Shown in pieces: positions 25,664-34,481 of a DNA stretch of 64,000 nt. The notes beneath the pieces were generated by a model that was not told the origin of the DNA, did not search any database, and was given only the letters and a program-made list of their open reading frames with translations. The first letter of the stretch is position 1; every line of letters begins with the position of its first letter. The DNA is taken from positions 434,001-498,000 of the forward strand of contig JACYUQ010000004.1 in the NCBI GenBank assembly GCA_014841835.1, written 5' to 3'. This DNA is from Oxalobacteraceae sp. CFBP 13730. Lineage in GTDB: Bacteria; Pseudomonadota; Gammaproteobacteria; Burkholderiales; Burkholderiaceae_D. Position numbers and translations under genes: made by a program.

Positions 25664-26611
25664 ATGATGAAGATCACCCAACTGATATTCCTGCTGGTGG
25701 TGTTCGTCGTTGTCTGCGCACTGTGCTGGGTCGGGCTGGCCTTGTTTGCCCCGGTCGCCTTGCGTGAACGCCTGCGCCAGTTTCTCGGCCAGCGCGCCCC
25801 GTCGGGCGCCGGCGACGTGCCGCGCCTGCGCTGGATCGAGCGGATCGCCAGCGTTGCCCGCCCGCTCACCCGGCTGTCGATTCCCGAGGAAGGCTGGGAA
25901 AAATCGACGCTGCGCACCCGGTTCATGAACGCCGGCTGGCGCAATCCGGCAGCGCCGACCCTCTATTTCGCGGCCAAGACCACGCTGGCATTGCTGGCGC
26001 CCGCTGTCCTCGCGCCCATGCTGCTGTGGCGCGGCGGGACATCGGGCCGCATGATGCTGATGATCCTGCTGGGTGGCGCCGCGCTTGGCTACTACCTGCC
26101 CAACGCCGTGCTGGCGCGTCGCATCAAGCGGCGCCGGCGCGAGATCTTCGAGACCATTCCCGATGCGCTCGATCTGTTGACGGTGTGCGTCGAGGCGGGC
26201 CTGAGCCTGGAGCGCGCCCTGGTCAAGGTGGCCGCCGAAATCCATATCAAGAGCATGCTGCTGGCCCAGGAAATGCAGATCGTGCTGATGGAAATGCGCG
26301 CCGGCTTCACCAAGGAAAAGGCGCTGCGCAACTTCGCGCTGCGTTCGGGCGTGGACGATGTCGACACCCTGGTCGCCATGCTGATCCAGTCCGAACGTTT
26401 CGGCACCAGCGTGGGCGATGCACTGCGCGTGTACGCCGACAACCTGCGCCACAAGCGGCGCATGATCGCAGAAGAAACGGCCGCGCGCATCGGCCTCAAG
26501 CTGCTGTTCCCGCTGATCTTTTGCATCTTTCCGACGCTGATGATGGTCCTTCTGGGACCGGCGGCGATCCAGATTTCCCGTGCCATGAGCGCGCTGGCCA
26601 GCGCGCGCTGA
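25664..26611 (+). CDS. tadC: Tad pilus inner-membrane platform protein TadC
   Basis: A 315-aa second GspF-type protein with an N-terminal helix, a helix pair at about 100-150 and the T2SSF domain (PDALDLLTVCVEAGLSLERA and QSERFGTSVGDALRVYA), ending in a hydrophobic helix near FCIFPTLMMVLLGPA. It lies 4 nt after tadB and is the partner platform subunit. Length and order match other tad loci. Confidence 0.93.
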   Translation: MMKITQLIFLLVVFVVVCALCWVGLALFAPVALRERLRQFLGQRAPSGAGDVPRLRWIERIASVARPLTRLSIPEEGWEKSTLRTRFMNAGWRNPAAPTLYFAAKTTLALLAPAVLAPMLLWRGGTSGRMMLMILLGGAALGYYLPNAVLARRIKRRRREIFETIPDALDLLTVCVEAGLSLERALVKVAAEIHIKSMLLAQEMQIVLMEMRAGFTKEKALRNFALRSGVDDVDTLVAMLIQSERFGTSVGDALRVYADNLRHKRRMIAEETAARIGLKLLFPLIFCIFPTLMMVLLGPAAIQISRAMSALASAR

Positions 26612-26627
26612 ACCCAAGGAGTCCGCC

Positions 26628-27518
26628 ATGCGCCCGACCATTCACCGTAGCACCCGGTTCATCCGTCTGGCATGGCTGTGCGCCGGCCTCGTGGCGTGCG
26701 CGCCACTGCAGGCGCCAGGTGGCGCCGCGCCTGCATCGAGCGCCATCTGGCGCGACCTGGATGCAGCGCTGCAAGCGGACGCCGAACCCGACGCCGCCCA
26801 GCGGTTTGTCAACCTTGGCAACGCGTATCTGCGCAGTGGCGATTACCACGCTGCCCGCGCGGCACTGGAGCGGGCCTGTCTGCTCGATCCGCTGGTGGCA
26901 GATTCGTGGCAGTTGCTGGGCGAGGCGCTGGCCGCGCTGGGGCAGAGTGCACGTGCGCAGCAGATGCTGCGCCAGGCGGCATCGCTGCGGCAGCACGACT
27001 TGCGCGCCGACTTTGCTGCGACCGGCAGCCAGAGCGGCGTCGCCGCGCTCGACCAGGCGCTGGACGCGCCACGGCCCGGCTGGGCGCAGGCCCAGATCCA
27101 CGTCGGCGTGGACGGCATGATGGAACTGCGCCGCATACCGGCAAGCTTGCCTGTCGTGCAGCCTGCGGTGCAGTCGCCTTCCGGACGGCCGACCGTGGCG
27201 CGCCTCGAAATCCGCAACGGTAATGGCGTGACCGGCATGGCACGCGCGCTGGCGCGCCAGATCGACGCACCAGGCCTGCGGGTCACGCGCCTGTCGAACC
27301 AGCCCGGGTTTGCAGTGCGCCACACACGCATCGAATACGACGCAGCGCACGTTGATGCAGCCCGGCGTCTGGCGCAGCGCGTGGGCAGCGTGCACCTGCA
27401 GGAAGTCGAACGCAGCACGCCGGCCAACCTGCGCCTGGTGCTGGGCCGGGACCTGGCGCATTACGGCACTGCGCTGCGCCTGGATACCGGTGGAACGGCG
27501 TTACTGTCGCTGCGCTGA
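26628..27518 (+). CDS. TadD-like TPR lipoprotein with LytR_C domain
   Basis: A 296-aa lipoprotein: signal with lipobox LVAC (Cys24), TPR-type helices (FVNLGNAYLRSGDYHAARAA and later DSWQLLGEALAALGQSARA), then a C-terminal LytR_C-type domain (VARLEIRNGNGVTGMARALA). TadD is a pilotin-like TPR lipoprotein needed for the Tad secretin. The added LytR_C domain is found in some TadD-like proteins and may contact cell wall or polymer. It is the last gene of the Tad operon and overlaps the convergent GH16 gene by 18 nt, with no terminator between them. Confidence 0.82.
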   Translation: MRPTIHRSTRFIRLAWLCAGLVACAPLQAPGGAAPASSAIWRDLDAALQADAEPDAAQRFVNLGNAYLRSGDYHAARAALERACLLDPLVADSWQLLGEALAALGQSARAQQMLRQAASLRQHDLRADFAATGSQSGVAALDQALDAPRPGWAQAQIHVGVDGMMELRRIPASLPVVQPAVQSPSGRPTVARLEIRNGNGVTGMARALARQIDAPGLRVTRLSNQPGFAVRHTRIEYDAAHVDAARRLAQRVGSVHLQEVERSTPANLRLVLGRDLAHYGTALRLDTGGTALLSLR

Positions 27519-29087
27519 ATCGGTCACGTCCCTGCGATACACCCGCACGTAATCGACCAGCATCCGGCGCGGGAACACGGTCGTGCTGTCCGGGTATCCG
27601 GGCCAGTAGCCGCCGACGGCCAGGTTCAGCAACACGAAGAACGGGTGCTCGAATACCCAGTCGCCTTTTACGAGAGCCGGCGTGGCAGTGTGGTAGTGGA
27701 CGCCATCGCGGTACCAGCGGATGGCCTGCGGTTCCCATTCGACGGCGAACACGTGGAAGTCGTCGCCATAGTCGGCATCGTCCAGCGCGATCGCTTTGCT
27801 GAACGCGTGCTCGCCCGAATAGCCCGGCCCGTGCAGCGTGCCATAGGCATTGCGCGGTTCCTTGCCGACGATTTCCATGATGTCGATCTCGCCGCTGCGC
27901 GGCCAGCCCACCTTGCCGATGTCGGCACCCAGCATCCAGAACGCCGGCCAGATGCCCTGGCCCTTCGGCACCTTGATGCGCGCTTCGAAGCGCCCGTACT
28001 GGGTTTCTTTCAGGCTGGCCGTCTTGAGCCGCGCCGACGTGTAATCCTTGCCTTGGTAGCGCTCCTTGCGCGCCTCGATGATCAGGTGGCCATCCTCCAC
28101 GCGCACGTTCTCCGGTCGCGCCGTGTAGAACTGCATCTCGTTGTTGCCCCAGCCATGGCCGCCCGTTTCCAGCGTCCAGATCGTGCGATCGAGATGCGGG
28201 CCACTGAATTCGTCGCTCCAGGCGAGCGTCCAGCCGGGCACGCGTGCCTTTTCTTGCCTGACGTGCTGCATGATCTTGACGAAGGTATCGGTCCAGACCA
28301 CATCACGGTGCGCGGCCAGGTAGCGCACCAGTTCTTCATGCGCCTGTTTCGACACGCTCAGATGGTCGCCGCCGATGCCGTGAAAGGTGAAGGCCACCAT
28401 GGTGCCACGCGCGATCGCTTGTTCCACCAGTGCGATCAGTTCTGCACCACTGGCGCCCACCGGGCCGACCGAGGCAACCTGATACGGGTCGACCGCTGCC
28501 ATCGATGCCGGCACGCCTGGGCCATTGCCCGCCTTGATCGCAACGAATGCCGGATGCAGTGCGGGCAGGTAGTCGCCGCCCAGCGCCTGCACGTCGCCGC
28601 AGGGCGCCGTGTAGGTGCGCTCGCGCCGGCCGTCGATCGCTTCGAGCATCGTGTTGGCCAGCAGGACCTGATCGACCATCTGTGCGCGGCTGGTCGTCGC
28701 GAGGTTGCGATGGGGAGCGACCCAGCTGCGGTCCGCGCCCGTGCCCGAACACTGGTGGAACAGGCTGTGGTTGCCCAGTTCATGACCATGGGCGGCCGCT
28801 GCGCGCCACGCCGGCAAACGTGCTGCCACCGGCGGGCTCGATAGCTGCAGGTAGAAGGTGCCCTTGATGCCGTGGCGGTCCAGCGCCGGCAGCGCGTTGT
28901 CGAGTTGCGAGTCGAGCGCATCGTCATAAGCGAGGCTGACTGCGGCGCGCGCGCCGCCGGGCCAGGCAAATGCGGGCGCCGGCACTGGCGCGGCAGCATG
29001 CGCGCTGGCAGCACAGGCGACACAGACAGCGGCAAGCAGGGTGCTGCGGTAGACGCGCCGTGCGCAGAAGGCCAGAAAATGGTGCAT
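27501..29087 (-). CDS. Secreted polysaccharide deacetylase-GH16 beta-glucanase fusion
   Basis: A 528-aa two-domain exoenzyme with a Sec signal ending near AHAA (about 32). Residues 45-275 form a NodB-type polysaccharide deacetylase domain with AYDDA (D55/D56) and the metal histidines in NHSLFH (H107, H111). Residues 285-525 form a GH16 domain with the catalytic motif GEIDIMEI (E400 nucleophile, D402, E405 acid/base) and typical GWGNNEMQFYT and GQGIWPAFWML segments. GH16 enzymes of this type cut beta-1,3 or mixed beta-1,3/1,4 glucans such as laminarin or lichenan. The fusion could deacetylate and cut a substituted glucan. A LacI-type operator and sigma-70 promoter lie upstream, shared with the rest of the glucan locus. 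Confidence 0.88.
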   Translation of the reverse strand: MHHFLAFCARRVYRSTLLAAVCVACAASAHAAAPVPAPAFAWPGGARAAVSLAYDDALDSQLDNALPALDRHGIKGTFYLQLSSPPVAARLPAWRAAAAHGHELGNHSLFHQCSGTGADRSWVAPHRNLATTSRAQMVDQVLLANTMLEAIDGRRERTYTAPCGDVQALGGDYLPALHPAFVAIKAGNGPGVPASMAAVDPYQVASVGPVGASGAELIALVEQAIARGTMVAFTFHGIGGDHLSVSKQAHEELVRYLAAHRDVVWTDTFVKIMQHVRQEKARVPGWTLAWSDEFSGPHLDRTIWTLETGGHGWGNNEMQFYTARPENVRVEDGHLIIEARKERYQGKDYTSARLKTASLKETQYGRFEARIKVPKGQGIWPAFWMLGADIGKVGWPRSGEIDIMEIVGKEPRNAYGTLHGPGYSGEHAFSKAIALDDADYGDDFHVFAVEWEPQAIRWYRDGVHYHTATPALVKGDWVFEHPFFVLLNLAVGGYWPGYPDSTTVFPRRMLVDYVRVYRRDVTDSAQRQ

Positions 29088-29100
29088 GCATGCTCCAGTT

Positions 29101-29114
29101 TGGAAACGTTACCA
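29101..29114. promoter_or_regulatory. LacI-type operator of the GH16 gene
   Basis: TGGAAACGTTACCA is a near-palindrome around ACGT, typical for LacI/GalR regulators. The identical 14-mer occurs at 46369-46382. It lies exactly 13 nt downstream of the -10 box of the - strand promoter, a position that blocks transcription when bound. Confidence 0.8.
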
Positions 29115-29127
29115 AAACGTCAAGCCG

Positions 29128-29156
29128 ACTATAGCGTGCCAGGCACATCCCGTCAA
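29128..29156 (-). promoter_or_regulatory. Sigma-70 promoter of the GH16 gene
   Basis: On the - strand: -35 TTGACG (29156-29151), 17-bp spacer, -10 TATAGT (29133-29128). The LacI-type operator follows 13 nt after the -10. Confidence 0.75.
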
Positions 29157-29268
29157 TGCAGGCGGCGCGCCCGCCATCCATCGCTGGTTCGGCTTGGTTG
29201 CCGTGCCTGGCGCACCAAAGTGTTGCAAAACTACGTCACCCCTGTTGACGCGGTAACGGAATATTCCG

Positions 29269-29298
29269 TTGACAATTTATTTTCATAACTCTAAGATT
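29269..29298 (+). promoter_or_regulatory. Sigma-70 promoter of the TonB receptor gene
   Basis: -35 TTGACA (29269-29274), 18-bp spacer, -10 TAAGAT (29293-29298), directly before the palindromic operator. The 5' leader to the ATG at 29592 is nearly 290 nt; I see no riboswitch in it. Confidence 0.75.
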
Positions 29299-29308
29299 CA
29301 GACCACTG

Positions 29309-29328
29309 CATGGAAACGTTTCCATGCG
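29309..29328. promoter_or_regulatory. Perfect 20-bp LacI-type operator of the TonB receptor gene
   Basis: GCATGGAAACGTTTCCATGC is a perfect palindrome whose core TGGAAACGTTTCCA (29312-29325) starts 13 nt after the -10 box. It is the strongest of the four operators in the locus and a likely main site for the LacI regulator at 41153. Confidence 0.85.
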
Positions 29329-29591
29329 ACGGACAAAATACCTTCGATCCCCGATTGGCGCAACCCGCCAAGGAGCCGAGGACACATGACACAGTGCAGC
29401 GCGCACCCGGCGATTCACGCAGCGAGGCCATCGGCACCAGCCGATCGGTCTCGCTGCACCACATGGTGGCGTGTCGCCGGGCAAGGAGGCGCCCGGGTTT
29501 GAAAGGCAGTACCCGGGGGCAGCGGCGACGCATCCGGATGGCGGAGACACCGTGTCTGAGCACGGTCATATTTATAAAAACAGGAGAAGAC

Positions 29592-32500
29592 ATGTACTAC
29601 CCAAAGGCTAAACAGACCTTGATCAGTCTGGCAGTTGCCAGCGCATGCGCGGCGTTCATGCCGGCGTTTGCCCAGGAAGCGGCCAGCATGCCGCCAGCCG
29701 AAACCGCCACCAGCGCCCCGAACCAGGCGGTCGACGCGGCCAGTAACCCCACCGCATCGATCACCGGCCCCGCGCAAAGCGGCACGCAGACCGTCGTCGT
29801 GACCGGCCTGCGCGCCAGTCTCGAATCGTCGATGAACCTCAAGCGCAATGCGCAGGGCTTCGTCGACGGCATCGTCGCCGAAGACATCGGCAAATTCCCC
29901 GACACGAACCTGGCCGAATCGCTGCAGCGCATCTCGGGTGTGTCGATCGACCGCGAAATCGGCGAAGGCTCGAAGATCACCGTGCGCGGCGTCGGCCCCG
30001 ACTTCAACCTGGTGCTGCTCAATGGCCGCCAGATGCCGGTGTCGAACCTGGGCGACCGCAATGGCCGCGCATTCGACTTCGCCAACATCGCCTCCGAAGC
30101 GATCTCGCAGCTGCAGGTCTACAAATCGAGCCGCGCCGAGACCCCGACCGGCGGCGTCGGCGCGACCATCAACGTGATCACCGCGCGCCCGCTGTCGCGC
30201 CCCGGCATGCAGGCCAGCATCGGCATCAAGGGTGTGCATGACACGTCGGCCACCAACCTGCCGGACGGTCTCCAGCACGGCAACAAGGTCACGCCGGAAG
30301 TCTCGGGCATCTACTCGAACACCTCGGCCGACGGCCGCTTCGGCATCGGCCTGTCGGCCAGCTACCAGGAACGTAATCTGGGCTACAACCGCGCGTCGGT
30401 GGCCAATGGCTGGAAGGGCCCGTTCCGCGGCGACCAGGCAACCTACGGCGCGATCCCGCTGCCAGGCCAGCCAGGCTCGGAGCTGATCACCAACCGTCCC
30501 GGCCCGACCGACCTGTACCAGACCCCGCAGAACCTGAACTACAACCTGAGCGGCGTGCAGCGCGAGCGCACCAACGGCCAGGTCGTGTTCCAGTTCGCAC
30601 CGAACAAGTCGATCACCAGCACGCTCGACTACACCTATTCGGAAAACAAGATCCACACCCGCCGCAACGACATGTCGGCCTGGTTCAACTTCGGCCCGTC
30701 GTCGAGCAGCTGGACCGACGGCCCGATCGCCGGCCCACTGACCTACACCGAATTCATCCCGGCCGGTAACGCCGACATCGCCATGGGCGTGTCGGACTTT
30801 GCGACCCGCAGCGAAAACAAATCGCTGGGCTTCAACACCGTCTGGCGCGTCACGCCCGAGCTGCGCTTCGAGCTCGATGCCCACAGCTCGTCAGCCGAGT
30901 CGACCCCGGACAGCCCGTGGGGTTCGAGCAACGTGATCGGCACCGCGAGCTTCAGCCGTGGCAATACCACCGCCGACTTCTCGCAAGACTTCCCTGTGCT
31001 GAGCATCCAGGGCGCCGACTACGCACGTGCGCCGCAGCAGGTGACCGGCTCGGTGTTCGAGAACGGCTACATGAAGACCGAAGTCGACCAGATCCAGACG
31101 CACGGCAGCTGGAAAGTCCTGGAAGCCTCCGAGGTCAAGTTTGGCCTGGGCGCGACCAAGGTCGATTACCGCTCGGCGTTCTCGGTGCAGCAGCGCGACA
31201 CCTGGGGCGGCGCCACGCAGGCGTCCGACTACCCGGCCAGCCTGTTTACCGTCGACAGCCTGGGCAAGTACTTCGACCAGGTCAACGGCAGCAACAACCC
31301 GGCCCTGTTCGACCGCTTCCACACCTTCAATTTCAGCCAGATCCGCGACATCGTGGCCCAGGCCTCCGGCCTGCCGCAGCTGTACGTGCCGAAGACCACC
31401 TACGACACCGACCGCCGCACTGAAGAAAAATCGAAGAGCCTGTACCTGCAGTTCAACACCGAGTGGAACACGCGCTTCCCGATCAATACCTCGCTCGGCG
31501 TGCGTTACGAGAAGACGGATGTCAGCTCCACCGCGCTGGTGCCGACTCCGGTCGCGATCAGCTGGGTTTCCCAGAACGAGCTGCCAGTGGTGTTCGGCCA
31601 GTCCGGCTTCACGACCCTGAAAGGCGACTACAGCCACGTGCTGCCAAGCTTTGATGCCGATATCGCCCTGCGCGACGACATCAAGGGCCGCTTCAGCTAC
31701 GGTCACACCATCGGCCGTCCACGCTACGACCAGATCGCCGGCGGCCAGGTGCTCGACACGCTGGCGCGCGTCGAAGGCGGTACCGGTTCGCAGGGTAATC
31801 CAGCGCTGGAGCCGGTCAAGTCGAAGAACTTCGACCTGGCGCTCGAGTGGTACTACGGCCGCCAGAGCTTCATCTCGGTCAACCACTTCCGCAAGCAGCT
31901 CGAGAACTACGCCGGCCAGTCGCAGATCATCGCCCAGCCGTTCGGCGTGCGTACGCCAGTGGGCGGCGCCTACTGGAATGCGGCGCTGGGCAGCTGCACG
32001 ACGGCGGACACCACCTGCATCCGCAACTACATCTTCCGTAACTTCAACGGTCAGCCGGGTGTGGTCGCAGGGCCGAACAACGCGTCGGGCGATGCCACCG
32101 GCACCATCACGGCCATCGGCACCGATCCGGTCGCGAACTTCCGCATCACGTCGTACTCGAACCAGAAGAAGGCGAACATCCGCGGCCTGGAATTCAACCT
32201 CCAGCACATGTTCGGCAACAGCGGCTTCGGCGTGCAGGCCAACTACACCTACGTCAATTCGGGCCTGAAGTACGACAACGGCAGCGTGGGCGAGCAGTTC
32301 GCGCTGGTCGGCCTGGGCGACTCGGCCAACCTGGTGGGTATCTTCGAGAACGACAAATGGAATGTGCGCGCGGCCTACAACTGGCGCGACGAGTTCCTGT
32401 CGTCGACCTTCGACGGCTCGGGCCCGAACCCGAACTACGTCGAAGCGTACGGCCAGCTCGATCTGAGCGTCGGCTACAACGTCAACAAGAACCTGTCCGT

Positions 32501-32624
32501 CTCGTTCGAGGGCATCAACCTGACCGACGAGATCCAGCGCACGCACGGCCGCACCAAGCAGCAGGTGCTGTTCGTGACGCAATCGGGTCCGCGTTACATG
32601 CTGGCGGCGCGCTACAAATTCTGA
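29592..32624 (+). CDS. TonB-dependent receptor, Xanth-Caul (TIGR01782-like) type
   Basis: A 1010-aa outer-membrane receptor. It has a Sec signal ending near AFAQ (about 28), then a Ser/Thr/Pro-rich linker, the plug domain (FPDTNLAESLQRISGVSIDR, then VLLNGRQMP) and a 22-strand beta-barrel ending in the aromatic RYKF terminus. It belongs to the large-receptor class used for carbohydrate uptake in Xanthomonadales and Caulobacterales. ATG 29592 is chosen because CAGGAGA sits just upstream and a signal follows; the frame is open further 5'. Promoter and operator link it to the glucan regulon, so it probably imports beta-glucan oligomers. A GC hairpin at 32690-32723 separates it from sapC. Confidence 0.92.
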   Translation: MYYPKAKQTLISLAVASACAAFMPAFAQEAASMPPAETATSAPNQAVDAASNPTASITGPAQSGTQTVVVTGLRASLESSMNLKRNAQGFVDGIVAEDIGKFPDTNLAESLQRISGVSIDREIGEGSKITVRGVGPDFNLVLLNGRQMPVSNLGDRNGRAFDFANIASEAISQLQVYKSSRAETPTGGVGATINVITARPLSRPGMQASIGIKGVHDTSATNLPDGLQHGNKVTPEVSGIYSNTSADGRFGIGLSASYQERNLGYNRASVANGWKGPFRGDQATYGAIPLPGQPGSELITNRPGPTDLYQTPQNLNYNLSGVQRERTNGQVVFQFAPNKSITSTLDYTYSENKIHTRRNDMSAWFNFGPSSSSWTDGPIAGPLTYTEFIPAGNADIAMGVSDFATRSENKSLGFNTVWRVTPELRFELDAHSSSAESTPDSPWGSSNVIGTASFSRGNTTADFSQDFPVLSIQGADYARAPQQVTGSVFENGYMKTEVDQIQTHGSWKVLEASEVKFGLGATKVDYRSAFSVQQRDTWGGATQASDYPASLFTVDSLGKYFDQVNGSNNPALFDRFHTFNFSQIRDIVAQASGLPQLYVPKTTYDTDRRTEEKSKSLYLQFNTEWNTRFPINTSLGVRYEKTDVSSTALVPTPVAISWVSQNELPVVFGQSGFTTLKGDYSHVLPSFDADIALRDDIKGRFSYGHTIGRPRYDQIAGGQVLDTLARVEGGTGSQGNPALEPVKSKNFDLALEWYYGRQSFISVNHFRKQLENYAGQSQIIAQPFGVRTPVGGAYWNAALGSCTTADTTCIRNYIFRNFNGQPGVVAGPNNASGDATGTITAIGTDPVANFRITSYSNQKKANIRGLEFNLQHMFGNSGFGVQANYTYVNSGLKYDNGSVGEQFALVGLGDSANLVGIFENDKWNVRAAYNWRDEFLSSTFDGSGPNPNYVEAYGQLDLSVGYNVNKNLSVSFEGINLTDEIQRTHGRTKQQVLFVTQSGPRYMLAARYKF

Positions 32625-32689
32625 TAGCGCACCGTCTGGCCGGCGCCGGTATTCGGGAGTAGACTTCCCGCACACCGGCCCTGCAACCG

Positions 32690-32723
32690 CAGCGGCGGGT
32701 CGGCATCAGCCGGCCCGCCGCTG
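32690..32723. other. GC-rich hairpin between the TonB receptor and sapC-like genes
   Basis: CAGCGGCGGG (32690-32699) pairs with CCCGCCGCTG (32714-32723), with an inner CGGC/GCCG extension and an ATCA loop. It is followed by a weak T-rich stretch (TCGTTTC). It may weaken read-through or protect the receptor mRNA. Confidence 0.45.
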
Positions 32724-32764
32724 TCGTTTCACCGCGTGATTCCAACAAAGACAACGAGACAGCC

Positions 32765-33475
32765 ATGCCCAATATCGCCCTGCTGAACAACATCGAACAC
32801 AAGGACCTGCGCATCATCGCCGGCCACCGCCCCGGCCTGGGCAGCGAGGTCGCCTGGGTGCCGACCTTTGCCGACGAATTCCGCTCGCTGCAGGGAATCT
32901 ATCCGATCATCTTCCGCCAGCTCGAAGACGGTGCGAACTTCGAGGCGATCGCGCTGCTGGGCTTTACCGAAGACGAAAACCTGTTCCTGCAGGATGGCCG
33001 CTGGGATGCGCCGATGGTGCCCTGGATGCACGAGCGCCAGCCGTTCTACATCGGCCGCAACGGCGACGAGTTGATGATCCAGGTCGACCTCGACCACCCG
33101 CGCGTGAGCACGACCGACGGCGAACCGGTGTTCAAGCCGCATGGCGGCAACACCGAATACCTGGAAAAGGTCAGCACCATGCTGTCGAACATCCACAACG
33201 GCGTGCAGGCCAATATCGGTTTTCTCGACGCGCTCAAGCGCCATGATTTGCTGGATGCGTTCGTGCTCGACATGGAATTCGACAACGGCGCACAACACCG
33301 TCTGGGCGGTTTCTTCACGATCCACGAAGAACGCCTGGGCGCGCTCGACGGCGCCATCATCGCCGAACTGCACGCAGCCGGCTACCTGGCCCCGATCTAC
33401 TTCGCACTGGCCTCGCTGTCGAACTTCCGCAACCTGATCGACCGCAAGAATCACCGCGATGCCGCTCGCCGCTAA
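32765..33475 (+). CDS. SapC-family protein
   Basis: A 236-aa soluble protein of the SapC family (PF07277). It begins MPNIALLNNIEHKDLRIIAG, and has FRSLQGIYPIIFRQ and LGGFFTIHEERL segments. It has no signal peptide, no membrane segment and no known enzymatic motif. Genes of this family often follow large TonB receptors together with a cupin-like protein in carbohydrate loci of Caulobacterales and Xanthomonadales, but their role is unknown. It overlaps the next gene by 17 nt. The name comes from S-layer clusters of Campylobacter; no S-layer gene is seen here. Confidence 0.85.
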   Translation: MPNIALLNNIEHKDLRIIAGHRPGLGSEVAWVPTFADEFRSLQGIYPIIFRQLEDGANFEAIALLGFTEDENLFLQDGRWDAPMVPWMHERQPFYIGRNGDELMIQVDLDHPRVSTTDGEPVFKPHGGNTEYLEKVSTMLSNIHNGVQANIGFLDALKRHDLLDAFVLDMEFDNGAQHRLGGFFTIHEERLGALDGAIIAELHAAGYLAPIYFALASLSNFRNLIDRKNHRDAARR

Positions 33476-34472
33476 CGCCATCCGCGAGATCGCCGGTGTG
33501 ACGCCGGCCGATCTCGATGCAACGATCCTGGCATCGACCGAGCCGCTGCTGCTGCGCGGCCTGGTGGCCCACTGGCCGGTGGTGGCCGCAGGACGCCAGT
33601 CGCCGCAGGCAGCGCTCGACTACCTGCGCCGCTGGTGCGGTGACGCCACGGTCAATGCGATGCTCGGCCCGCCCGACATCGACGGCCGCTTCTTCTACAA
33701 CGCGGCGCTCGACGGCTTCAATTTCCAGTCGCTGCGCGTGCGCCTCGACGCCGTGCTCGATGAACTGGCAAAGCACCTGGCCACGCCGGCGCCGCCCGCC
33801 ATCTACGTCGGCTCGACCACGATCGACGGCGCGCTGCCGGGCTTCAGAGGCGAGAACGATGTCGACCTTGGCCCGCGCGACCCGCTGGCATCGATCTGGA
33901 TCGGCAACCGCACCCGCATCGCCGCCCACTACGACCTGCCGGACAATCTGGCCTGCATCGCAGCCGGGCGACGCCGCTTCACGCTGTTCCCGCCGGGGCA
34001 GCAGCACAACCTGTACATCGGCCCGATCGACCTGACGCCCGCCGGCCAGCCCATCAGCCTGGTCGACTTCGCACAGCCCGATCCTGAACGTTTCCCACGC
34101 TTTGCCGACGCGCTCGCGCAAGCGCAAAGCGCCGAACTGGGGCCGGGCGACGCGCTGTTCATCCCCAGCATGTGGTGGCACCACGTCGAGGCGCTGGACG
34201 ACGTCAATGTGCTGGTCAATTACTGGTGGCGCCAGTCGCCGGCCTGGATGGACACGCCCAACAACGCGCTGATGCACGCCCTGATGACGGTGCGCGACCT
34301 GCCACCGGCACAGCGCGCGGCGTGGGCCGAGCTGTTCCGGCACTACGTGTTCGAGGCCGATGACGCGACAGCAGCACATATCCCGCCGAGCGCGCGCGGC
34401 CTGCTCGACCCGATGGACGACAACGCCTCGCGCATGGTGCGCGCACAACTGCTCAAGCGCCTCAACCGCTAA
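33459..34472 (+). CDS. Cupin-like (JmjC-type) Fe(II)-dependent hydroxylase
   Basis: A 337-aa Cupin_8/JmjC-like protein. The iron-binding triad is visible: HYD at 157-159 (H157, D159) and a distal histidine in MWWHHVEAL (H241 or H242). GRRRFTLFPPGQ fits the co-substrate region. The family includes 2-oxoglutarate-dependent hydroxylases. It overlaps the SapC gene and follows the TonB receptor, a trio that recurs in sugar-uptake loci. The target, protein or small molecule, is unknown. No signal peptide is seen. Confidence 0.82.
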   Translation: MPLAANAIREIAGVTPADLDATILASTEPLLLRGLVAHWPVVAAGRQSPQAALDYLRRWCGDATVNAMLGPPDIDGRFFYNAALDGFNFQSLRVRLDAVLDELAKHLATPAPPAIYVGSTTIDGALPGFRGENDVDLGPRDPLASIWIGNRTRIAAHYDLPDNLACIAAGRRRFTLFPPGQQHNLYIGPIDLTPAGQPISLVDFAQPDPERFPRFADALAQAQSAELGPGDALFIPSMWWHHVEALDDVNVLVNYWWRQSPAWMDTPNNALMHALMTVRDLPPAQRAAWAELFRHYVFEADDATAAHIPPSARGLLDPMDDNASRMVRAQLLKRLNR

Positions 34473-34481
34473 CACCTGCTG

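Noticed and set aside
29329..29591. Possible riboswitch in the long TonB receptor leader
   Set aside because: No cobalamin, TPP or other known conserved core seen by eye; operator control explains regulation.
30891..32675. 594-codon open frame on the - strand
   Set aside because: Antisense of the TonB receptor barrel, which is intact on +.
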